Assembly (NCBI GenBank): GCA_018432645.1
Contig: JAHDSP010000300.1
Location: 1 to 5,798, forward strand
DNA from: Bacteroidales bacterium
GTDB lineage: Bacteria > Bacteroidota > Bacteroidia > Bacteroidales > DTU049
Reading direction: 5' to 3'
Length of the DNA: 5,798 bases
Shown here: piece by piece, positions 1 to 5,704 of the stretch
Numbering within the stretch: the first letter of the stretch is position 1
Layout: the number at the start of each line of letters is the position of its first letter
Position numbers and translations under genes: made by a program
Notes under the pieces: model-generated
Databases searched by the model: none
Told to the model about the DNA's origin: nothing
Seen by the model: the letters and a program-made list of their open reading frames with translations, nothing else

Positions 1-776
1 AATAAATCTATTTGTGTACAAATAGTATTAATATGATTGTTTGTTGTATCCGAGATTTCATATAGCTGCACATCGTCTATATAGTAATAAGCATAATAAT
101 CCATTTCATTTTGTGGTTCACCATTTCTCAATACTTTAGTTTTTTGAGAGTCAAAAGGTAGGTAATTACCAATAGTTAAAAATTTTTCTGTACCACTAGC
201 AACGAAATATCCTATGAATTCATCCCATTCTCTATTATCTATAATTTTAGTATTATCTAAATATATTTGAGGCTCGAAATACTTATATTCTTCGAACTCA
301 TTAAATTTTGGTAAAGATGCTGATAAATATACTCCCAATCCATTACTTGCTATTCCTGAATTCGGTGCTAATTTATAAAAAAATTTAATCAAATAATAAT
401 TATTTCTCACTAATGAAGGAAAAATCTCTGTAGCTATATGCTCTACATATCCTGTATTGTATTGATAATAATTGCTGTCTACCCTCAATATCATTCCAAT
501 ATATCCATTGCCAGAATGTGGTTCTGAACAACCTGCGAAATTACAAGGTATGCCAACATCACTGTCGCTTGAGCACCTATGAAAAAAATCGGGAGTAGAT
601 CTATTGATAAAATACCAATGTGGTAATAAAATTTTATTCGTATCTGTCCGTATATATTTAGTATGCATACGAGGACATTGTGCTATTTTTTCAAAATCAC
701 CATTTTGTAAAAGATTGTTTTGTCCAAATAAAAAAATGTTAAACATCATGCAAATCGATATGAATACTTTTTTCAT
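1..776 (-). CDS. Exported Bacteroidota protein, N-terminal part (3' end cut by window edge)
   Basis: The reverse-strand frame is open from ATG at 776-774 to the left edge (258 codons plus two bases), so the C-terminus is missing. Residues 1-19 form a signal peptide (MKK, then hydrophobic VFISICMMFNIFLF, then GQ). The mature part starts NLLQNGDFE and then shows C34-P35, W54, T61-P62-D63-F64-F65, C68, N79-F80-A81-G82, G89-N90-G91-Y92-I93-G94, and finally YYYIDDVQLY at about 230-239. From memory, this succession matches an exported Bacteroidota domain, probably of beta-sandwich type, that often precedes an OmpA-like peptidoglycan-binding domain or a T9SS sorting domain. Which of these follows lies outside the window. 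It probably acts in the periplasm, at the outer membrane or at the cell surface; the ligand is unknown. The start is well supported by the signal peptide and by a TAAATTTG element 31 bases upstream. No Shine-Dalgarno sequence is seen. The function is not established. Confidence 0.85.
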   Translation of the reverse strand, partial: MKKVFISICMMFNIFLFGQNNLLQNGDFEKIAQCPRMHTKYIRTDTNKILLPHWYFINRSTPDFFHRCSSDSDVGIPCNFAGCSEPHSGNGYIGMILRVDSNYYQYNTGYVEHIATEIFPSLVRNNYYLIKFFYKLAPNSGIASNGLGVYLSASLPKFNEFEEYKYFEPQIYLDNTKIIDNREWDEFIGYFVASGTEKFLTIGNYLPFDSQKTKVLRNGEPQNEMDYYAYYYIDDVQLYEISDTTNNHINTICTQIDL

Positions 777-806
777 TAAAATATAGTGATTACAATTATT
801 TTAAAA

Positions 807-814
807 CAAATTTA
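807..814 (-). promoter_or_regulatory. Putative Bacteroidota -7 promoter element (TAAATTTG) for the left-edge gene
   Basis: Read on the minus strand, the sequence TAAATTTG fits the Bacteroidota -7 consensus TAnnTTTG and lies 31 bases before the ATG at 776. I see no TTTG at the expected -33 distance, so this rests on the -7 element and its position only. In such AT-rich DNA the motif can occur by chance. Confidence 0.4.
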
Positions 815-881
815 AAAACTATTTTTAATAAAAATTTGTAGTTTTTCATTTTTTTGCAATTAGGGAAATAATTGTTGTTAG

Positions 882-1178
882 TTGCTAATAGACTTTAATA
901 TCTATATATTTTATGGTACTGACGGCGACGATTGGGATACTGATGGTATAGAGCTAAATGATAATCTTATTAGACTTTTCCCCATAAGTACTAGGGTGGG
1001 ATTTACTATTGCTAAAAATTCTTGGTCATTAAATAATGATACTAGTCTTGAAAAAAATTTAAAAAATTATCGTATTGCCGAAAAATATCATAAAGAATTT
1101 CGCATGGATAGCTTCGATGCTGATAATATAGATAAAAATAGACTCATCGAATTTATCAAAATTTTAGTGAGTGAATAA
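882..1178 (+). pseudogene. Probable 3' remnant of a gene with a vWA-like domain
   Basis: An open frame of 98 codons ends at TAA 1176-1178. The only codon available for a full-length start is TTG at 882, which directly follows an in-frame TAG (879-881); the only in-frame ATG is at codon 75. It begins inside what looks like a folded domain: a hydrophobic strand (FNIYIFYG) runs into TDGDDWDTDG (residues 13-22). That resembles the strand-then-DG segment of von Willebrand factor A-like domains, including the DGDNW segment of the DUF444/YeaH-YhbH family. A second strand (RVGFTIAKNSW) and an acidic helical end (LIEFIKILVSE) follow. No signal peptide or recognisable ribosome binding site is seen, and the bases upstream (777-881) are low-complexity AT-rich and code for nothing similar in any frame. 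I infer a 5'-truncated relic; a short TTG-started gene cannot be excluded. The vWA assignment is tentative. Confidence 0.45.
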
Positions 1179-1239
1179 TCAGATTGTATTTATCATATCT
1201 AATCTAATACTCTAAAAGCTAATATTTGTTTTATTTTTC

Positions 1240-1355
1240 AAAATTAATCAAGTTTTTATTCGCATACTCTTTTTCTCATTTTTTCGTTTCGCTATACTTC
1301 ACTTCATAATGAGAAAATAACATTAACAACCTTGTGAAACTTGACACCTAATTTT
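1240..1355. repeat. Nested inverted repeats between convergent genes; possible terminator structure
   Basis: An inner perfect 10-base inverted repeat (TTTTCTCATT 1271-1280 with AATGAGAAAA 1308-1317) lies inside an outer perfect 8-base pair (TCAAGTTT 1248-1255 with AAACTTGA 1337-1344). Beyond a small bulge the outer stem continues as AAAATTA 1240-1246 with TAATTTT 1349-1355. The right outer arm covers the stop codon of the esterase gene (1350-1348). Its position between a plus-strand frame ending at 1178 and a minus-strand gene ending at 1348 suits a bidirectional terminator, but the stems are AT-rich and no clear U-tract follows the inner stem in either direction. It could instead be a small repeated element. 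Confidence 0.5.
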
Positions 1356-2475
1356 TTATAATTATTTTATTTTGAAACAATTTATTTTGTTGCAAAATTT
1401 CTAAAAAATAAATCCCTTCGCTTAAATCACTTAAATTTATAGTAATTTGATTTTGCAAAGAATTTATTTTTTGGCTATATACTAATTCACCTAGAGTATT
1501 ATAAATTTTTATAAGATTAAAATCATTCATATATTGAAGTGGAAAAGTAATAGTTAAAATGCTATTAGTAGGATTAGGGAAAATCTGAATATTATGTTCT
1601 GAAAAATCATTTATATTTTGACTACTAGATAGACGAAATTTTTTTAGGAAATTCCATATTTCAATAGTGTAAGATATATCATTTACTGGAGTATACAGCC
1701 ATACATGACCAGCACCTATAGCTTTATAAAACATAACATCTGCTAAATTATTAGGAGAATTGGAATAATAAGATTCTACTACAATACCATCATTTGCTAC
1801 ATCAGGGTAAGTTTTATAAATGTAATTAGTATCACAATGATTATTATTTATCCAAAATGAAACTAATTCTTCAGCATCTAGTCCAAATAAATTGTTAGTA
1901 TAATAAACAACTTGGTCATTAGTACCGTGAAAATGGCATATTGCAATAGGTCTAGAAGGGGTACAATTTAAACTATTACCTATGGTCCCAGCTACTGAAG
2001 CAACTGCCGCTATTTTATCACTTCTCTCACAAGCCATACGTTGAGCCATAAATCCTCCTAAAGATAAACCGCAAAAATAAATTCTTTCCGTATCAATATT
2101 ATATATTATTTGCAATGAATCTGTTATAGCCATCAAAAAATCCACATCATTAATATTCTCATTTATAATAGACCCCATATAATTTATACCTGCATTCCAT
2201 GCATTACCATATGGACTACTTAAAGCTTCTGGATAGATAGTAATGAATGTATCTACTTCACCTAATAAATGCATAGCTATATTTATGAAGTTATCTATAT
2301 TATCACCCAATCCATGAAGACAAAAAACAACCGGTATAGGCTTTAGACTATCATATATGTTGGGAACATATTTATAATACCTTCTTGTTTGCCCATCAAA
2401 TGAAAATGTAACTAATGTTTGTGAGAAAACATTATAACTAAACAATATTACAAATAATAACAACAATTTTTTCAT
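1348..2475 (-). CDS. Secreted alpha/beta-hydrolase (PHB depolymerase/feruloyl esterase-like) with T9SS sorting domain
   Basis: This 375-residue protein is an exported serine ester hydrolase. Residues 1-19 are a signal peptide (MKKLLLLFVILFSYNVFSQ). The catalytic domain spans about 20-285: an oxyanion-loop motif HGLGDN at 54-59, the nucleophile elbow G136-L-S138-L-G140, the likely acid D187 in HGTNDQ, and the likely base H257 in GAGHVW, giving a plausible Ser-Asp-His triad. The arrangement (RRYYKYVPNIY near the start, GLSLGGFMAQRMAC around the serine) is that of the LpqC/poly(3-hydroxybutyrate)-depolymerase and feruloyl-esterase group. The substrate could be a polyester, an acetylated or feruloylated polysaccharide, or another ester. 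Residues about 294-375 form a type A T9SS C-terminal domain: IQIFPNPTNS, then IKIYNTLGELVYSQ, then LSEGIYFLEI, ending KIIIKN. The protein is therefore expected to cross the outer membrane by T9SS and be released or anchored at the surface. It is monocistronic as far as seen. The start is fixed by the signal peptide. Confidence 0.92.
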   Translation of the reverse strand: MKKLLLLFVILFSYNVFSQTLVTFSFDGQTRRYYKYVPNIYDSLKPIPVVFCLHGLGDNIDNFINIAMHLLGEVDTFITIYPEALSSPYGNAWNAGINYMGSIINENINDVDFLMAITDSLQIIYNIDTERIYFCGLSLGGFMAQRMACERSDKIAAVASVAGTIGNSLNCTPSRPIAICHFHGTNDQVVYYTNNLFGLDAEELVSFWINNNHCDTNYIYKTYPDVANDGIVVESYYSNSPNNLADVMFYKAIGAGHVWLYTPVNDISYTIEIWNFLKKFRLSSSQNINDFSEHNIQIFPNPTNSILTITFPLQYMNDFNLIKIYNTLGELVYSQKINSLQNQITINLSDLSEGIYFLEILQQNKLFQNKIIIKN

Positions 2476-2610
2476 ATTAATTTTTATTTATTATAGCAAA
2501 AATAATATTTTTTTTGATTTTATACATTTTTTTGGTCTATAAGATTTATTTTGGTTAATATATAACTGTCCAATTGTTTATATTAATCCACAAAATATAA
2601 ATTAATATTA
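2476..2610. other. AT-rich intergenic stretch, no gene seen
   Basis: Apart from the esterase promoter element, this stretch holds no open frame of note and no RNA gene that I recognise. One perfect but purely A/T inverted repeat is present (ATATTAAT 2580-2587 with ATTAATAT 2601-2608, 13-base loop). It is too AT-rich to call functional. The repeat tract described separately begins immediately to the right. Confidence 0.6.
2497..2504 (-). promoter_or_regulatory. Putative -7 promoter element (TATTTTTG) of the esterase gene
   Basis: On the minus strand, TATTTTTG, followed by C, matches TAnnTTTG and ends 21 bases before the esterase ATG (2475), predicting a short leader. No TTTG is seen at the -33 position. 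Position and strand fit; the motif alone is weak evidence in AT-rich DNA. Confidence 0.45.
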
Positions 2611-2634
2611 AGGAGTTTAGAATTTGAGGAGTTT
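2611..2634 (+). repeat. Short 8-base-phased direct repeat (AGGAGTTT)
   Basis: The octamer AGGAGTTT occurs at 2611-2618 and again at 2627-2634, exactly 16 bases apart, with AGAATTTG filling the octamer between them. The block thus has an 8-base period with purine-rich units, unlike the pyrimidine-rich units that follow. It is too short to be sure that it is more than chance, but it sits beside two other short-period blocks. Confidence 0.5.
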
Positions 2635-2667
2635 AATATTGAACATCAAATCGCAAAACACACATTG

Positions 2668-2699
2668 TCATCAAGTCCCCCAGTCTCCCCATCTCCCCA
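2668..2699 (+). repeat. Octamer tandem repeat, left block (4 units)
   Basis: Four consecutive 8-base units can be read: TCATCAAG, TCCCCCAG, TCTCCCCA, TCTCCCCA. The last two are identical. They follow the same TCNCCNNN pattern as the larger block at 2758-2861, but are separated from it by an AT-rich heptamer block and are out of register with it (90 bases between block starts, not a multiple of 8). Confidence 0.75.
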
Positions 2700-2713
2700 T
2701 CTATTATCGCCAA

Positions 2714-2741
2714 TCAATTATCACTTATCATTAATCACTAA
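2714..2741 (+). repeat. AT-rich heptamer tandem repeat (4 units)
   Basis: Four consecutive 7-base units are seen: TCAATTA, TCACTTA, TCATTAA, TCACTAA. All begin TCA and differ at one to three positions from one another. The block lies between the two C-rich octamer blocks, so the tract is a composite of units of different length and composition. Confidence 0.65.
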
Positions 2742-2757
2742 TAAACTCATTTACTTT

Positions 2758-2861
2758 TCTCCCTGTCACCTAGTCACCCAATCACCCAGTCACCTAGTCC
2801 CCCAGTCACCCCCTCTCCAAGTCTCCTCGTCTCCTCATCACCCAGTCTCTCCATCTGCCAG
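2758..2861 (+). repeat. Octamer tandem repeat array, main block (13 units, TCNCCNAG)
   Basis: Thirteen gap-free 8-base units can be read from 2758: TCTCCCTG, TCACCTAG, TCACCCAA, TCACCCAG, TCACCTAG, TCCCCCAG, TCACCCCC, TCTCCAAG, TCTCCTCG, TCTCCTCA, TCACCCAG, TCTCTCCA, TCTGCCAG. TC opens every unit, and positions 4-5 are CC in 11 of 13. The block is much richer in C than its surroundings, and its minus strand carries GG or GGG about every 8 bases. The frame open across it (2665-2877) would give a Ser/Pro/His-rich translation (SSPPVSPSPH and so on) that is only the repeat read as codons, so no gene is called. Similar short, degenerate, tandemly repeated units (STRR heptamers) are known from filamentous cyanobacteria; the role here is unknown. 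Confidence 0.85.
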
Positions 2862-2971
2862 TTACTTATCAACTTAATAAATTACTCTTTTTAATCTTTG
2901 TCCCTTACAAAACTTTATAAAACCCAAAAATATTTTAATGTATCTCATATCAGAACTTCTAATATTTTTAC

Positions 2972-2979
2972 TAATTTTG
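2972..2979 (+). promoter_or_regulatory. Putative -7 promoter element (TAATTTTG) of the efflux operon
   Basis: TAATTTTG, followed by C, matches the Bacteroidota -7 consensus TAnnTTTG. It ends only 8 bases before the ATG at 2988, so transcription from it would begin within a few bases of the start codon, or at it, giving a very short leader or a leaderless message. No TTTG is seen about 19-20 bases upstream. A near-match at 2893-2900 (AATCTTTG, one mismatch) could give a normal leader instead. Confidence 0.45.
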
Positions 2980-2987
2980 CTAAAAAA

Positions 2988-4412
2988 ATGAAGAATTTTT
3001 TTCTTTTAATATTTTTATTTTGTTTTTCTATAAATATATTTGCACAGCAAGAATGGTCTATAGAGCAATGTATTAATTATGGAGTACAGAATAGTCTAAA
3101 TATCAAAAACCAAGCTTTAAATGCAGAAATATCCAAGGCTAATCATCTACAGAGCAAACTAGCTTTATTACCAGATATTAATGCTGCTGCTACTCATAGT
3201 TACAATTATGGAAAGGTTGTAGACCCTTTTACTAATCAATTTTCATTGGACAGGATACAAACTAATAATTTCTATCTCGCTTCATCAATGGTACTTTTTA
3301 ATGGATTGAAATTATTAAATAATATTAAAGAACAAATGAGTAATGCTAAAGCTGCTGAATTACTACTCAAAAAAACTGAAAATGATGTAATGCTAAATAT
3401 AGCTACACTTTATTTACAAGTCATTTTTGATAGCTTAAATATAACTACTATCAATCAACAAGTAATTTTATCTGAGCAACAGGTAAATCGCGCTGAAATA
3501 CTCTATGAGAGTGGCTCTATATCAGAAGATAATTTATTAAATCTACAAGCACAGCTAGCATCAGAGCAATCGAACCTTATAACTGCTCAAGGTAGATATG
3601 AACTAGATATGCTTGCTCTCAAGCAAGCTATGTACTACAATGACTCTATTCCTTTAAGGATAAAAATACCTACAGATCTTCAACCAATCATTGATAAGCA
3701 CACTAATATGCCACCATTAGACTCTATCCTTTTTTATGCATATAACAATTTACCAGACATCAAGGCAGCGGAATGGCAATTGCAAGCTGCTAAATATTCT
3801 TTCAGAGCTACTAAAGGTAATTTTTCGCCCTCACTATCTTTATCATTGTCATATGGTACTGGTTATTCTACTGCTTCTAAAGAGATCACAGATTATGAAA
3901 GCAATGGCTTTGATACAATAGGTATCACTACTGGTACACCTCCAGATTATGTAATCAGTCCTCATTTCAATTACAACTACCAAACTATCCCTTTTAGAAA
4001 TCAATTAAATGATAACATAAATCAATCGATAGGCTTTAACCTACAAATACCTATTTTTAATAGAGGAATATATCATAATCAGTGTCAAATTGGCAAAATT
4101 AATCTACAAATAGCAGAAAATAATCTAGAACAAACAAAGTTAAGTCTGAGAAACGTTATTGAACAAGCTTATTATGATATGGTGGCTGCCCAGAAAAAAT
4201 TGGATGCTAGTAATCTATATTTAAAAGCTCAAAAAATTGCTTATGAAAATCAACAAGATCGTTTTGAGCTTGGGCTATTAAGTAGCATTGATTTTATGAA
4301 TAGCAAAAATCAATATACACAAGCAGAGATACAACTGCTACAGGCTAGTGTAGAATTGCTTTTTAGATATATCATTCTAGATTTTTATCAAGGTAAATCA
4401 TTATCATTATGA
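2988..4412 (+). CDS. TolC-family outer membrane efflux channel
   Basis: This 474-residue outer membrane factor would form, as a trimer, the exit duct of a tripartite export pump. The frame is open upstream to a TTG at 2898, but the start is placed at ATG 2988 because a clear signal peptide begins there (MKNFFLLIFLFCFSINIFA, likely cut before QQEW); there is no lipobox. The mature protein shows the internal two-fold repeat typical of the family: WSIEQCINYGVQNS (23-36), the Bacteroidota-type segment YNYGKVVDPFTNQF (72-85), strand end LFNG (103-106), and long helices about 111-215. The second half follows: helices from about 244, strand PSLSLSLSYGTGYS (281-294), a long loop rich in T, N and Y (about 295-345), then IPIFNRG (354-360), and helices to the end YQGKSLSL. 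Length is normal for the family. Its stop overlaps the adaptor start (ATGA, 4409-4412), indicating translational coupling. The exported substrate cannot be told from this gene. Confidence 0.93.
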   Translation: MKNFFLLIFLFCFSINIFAQQEWSIEQCINYGVQNSLNIKNQALNAEISKANHLQSKLALLPDINAAATHSYNYGKVVDPFTNQFSLDRIQTNNFYLASSMVLFNGLKLLNNIKEQMSNAKAAELLLKKTENDVMLNIATLYLQVIFDSLNITTINQQVILSEQQVNRAEILYESGSISEDNLLNLQAQLASEQSNLITAQGRYELDMLALKQAMYYNDSIPLRIKIPTDLQPIIDKHTNMPPLDSILFYAYNNLPDIKAAEWQLQAAKYSFRATKGNFSPSLSLSLSYGTGYSTASKEITDYESNGFDTIGITTGTPPDYVISPHFNYNYQTIPFRNQLNDNINQSIGFNLQIPIFNRGIYHNQCQIGKINLQIAENNLEQTKLSLRNVIEQAYYDMVAAQKKLDASNLYLKAQKIAYENQQDRFELGLLSSIDFMNSKNQYTQAEIQLLQASVELLFRYIILDFYQGKSLSL

Positions 4413-5704
4413 AAAAAAATAAAAAAACCAAACGTATTTTAATAATATCAGGTGTTTCAATATTATTATTGTTGATAATTTTAAAAATTGCAGGGGTGAT
4501 AGGTGGTAACAATGGTATAAAAGTAGCTGTAGAAAAAGCTACACGTAGAAATATTACACAGACTATCACTGCCAGTGGCAAGATACAACCTGTGAAAGAA
4601 GTAAAGATAAGTCCTGATGTGAGTGGCGAAATTATTGAAATTCTTGTAAAAGAAGGTGACAAAGTAAAAGCTGGACAAGTATTAGCTAAAATAAATACTG
4701 ATATATATAAATCAAGCTATGAACAAGCTTCTGCACAGCTACAAGCTCAGAAAGCAAATCTAGCAAATTCTGAAGCTAGACTGAAACAAACCGAAGCACA
4801 ATTATTAAATGCTCAATTGACCTTTAATCGTCAAAAACAATTATATGAAAAAGGTGCTATCTCATCTTCGGAGTACGAAACTGCCGAAACTAATTACAAA
4901 GTAGCTAATGCAGAATATGAAGCTGCTAAACAAAGTGTGAAAGCTGCCCAATACACAGTAGCTAGTGTAGAAGCTTCTATGGACGAAGCTCTCAAAAATT
5001 TAAATCGTACAACTATCATCGCCCCTCTATCTGGTGTAGTTACTAAATTAAATGTAGAAGCAGGAGAGAGAGTGGCAGGAGCTTCACAATTTAGCCCTGG
5101 TACAGAAGTTATACGTATTGCAGATATGAACGAATTAGAAATTGTTGTTACTGTCAATGAATTGGAAATTGTTAATATTCACCAAAATGACACTGCAAAT
5201 ATTACTATTGATGCTTATGATGATTATATTTTTAAAGGAATAGTTACAGATATGGCTATCTCTACTGCTAATACTTCATATCTTACTTCTGCTGATGAAG
5301 TTAGTACTTATGAAGTAAAAATTAGATTATTACCAGAATCTTATCAAAATTTATTGACAAATGCTGAAAATACTTATCCTTTTCGTCCTGGTATGTCTGC
5401 CTATGTAGAGATTATTACAAAGAAAGTTTTTGATGTCATTGCTGTACCTATAGCTGCCGTTACTGTGAAAACTGATACTGCAACTGTAAAGCTTGATGAA
5501 GTGGTTTTTGTAGTTAATAAAGATAATAAAGTAGAAAAAAGAAAAGTGAAAACTGGCATTCAAGATAATCAATTCATAGAGATCAAAGATAGTATTAAAG
5601 AAAATGAGAATGTAGTTGTAGCACCTTATTCATTGATTACTAATATTTTAAAAGGTGGCGAGACAGTTACTATTGTTCCTAAGGCAAAGCTATACGAGAA
5701 ATGA
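4409..5704 (+). CDS. HlyD/MacA-type periplasmic adaptor (membrane fusion protein)
   Basis: This 431-residue adaptor would bridge an inner-membrane transporter and the TolC-type channel encoded just before it. Residues 1-9 are basic (MKKNKKTKR) and 10-31 form one membrane anchor (ILIISGVSILLLLIILKIAG); no lipobox is seen. The first lipoyl-like half is at about 64-96 (VSGEIIEILVKEGDKVKAGQ). A long Ala/Gln/Glu-rich coiled-coil hairpin runs from about 97 to 200, with the tip near YEKGAISSSEYE (146-157). The second lipoyl half is TTIIAPLSGVVTKLNVEAGE (201-220), followed by a beta-barrel (about 240-340, with FRPGMSAYVEI at 325-335) and a membrane-proximal domain to the end (KVETG-like KRKVKTG at 377-383). 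This order fits RND- and MacA-type adaptors; the membrane anchor and coiled-coil length lean towards MacA-like ABC partners, but that is inference. It starts in the ATGA overlap with the channel gene and ends in another with tsaB. No transporter gene follows directly. Confidence 0.93.
   Translation: MKKNKKTKRILIISGVSILLLLIILKIAGVIGGNNGIKVAVEKATRRNITQTITASGKIQPVKEVKISPDVSGEIIEILVKEGDKVKAGQVLAKINTDIYKSSYEQASAQLQAQKANLANSEARLKQTEAQLLNAQLTFNRQKQLYEKGAISSSEYETAETNYKVANAEYEAAKQSVKAAQYTVASVEASMDEALKNLNRTTIIAPLSGVVTKLNVEAGERVAGASQFSPGTEVIRIADMNELEIVVTVNELEIVNIHQNDTANITIDAYDDYIFKGIVTDMAISTANTSYLTSADEVSTYEVKIRLLPESYQNLLTNAENTYPFRPGMSAYVEIITKKVFDVIAVPIAAVTVKTDTATVKLDEVVFVVNKDNKVEKRKVKTGIQDNQFIEIKDSIKENENVVVAPYSLITNILKGGETVTIVPKAKLYEK

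Noticed and set aside
604..786. 60-codon plus-strand frame
   Set aside because: It lies opposite the left-edge exported protein, whose reverse-strand translation has a signal peptide and family motifs; the plus-strand product has none.
2580..2608. ATATTAAT/ATTAATAT hairpin as an operator or terminator
   Set aside because: It is A/T only, expected by chance in this composition, and has no U-tract or neighbouring regulator gene to support it.
2668..2861. CRISPR array
   Set aside because: Units are 7-8 bases, contiguous, degenerate and without spacers; no cas gene is in the window.
2665..2877. 70-codon open frame with a Ser/Pro/His-rich translation
   Set aside because: It begins at TTG and is the short tandem repeat tract read as codons; there is no signal peptide or domain, and the composition follows from the TCNCCNAG units.
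2898..2987. 30-residue N-terminal extension of the TolC-type channel from a TTG start
   Set aside because: A typical signal peptide begins exactly at ATG 2988; the extension would bury it, and a promoter-like TAATTTTG lies inside the extension.
4372..4678. Minus-strand frames opposite the start of the adaptor gene
   Set aside because: Antisense shadows of the adaptor membrane anchor and lipoyl region, with no independent start signals or recognisable domain.
4894..5572. Minus-strand frames opposite the adaptor middle and end
   Set aside because: Antisense shadows of a well-supported coding region.
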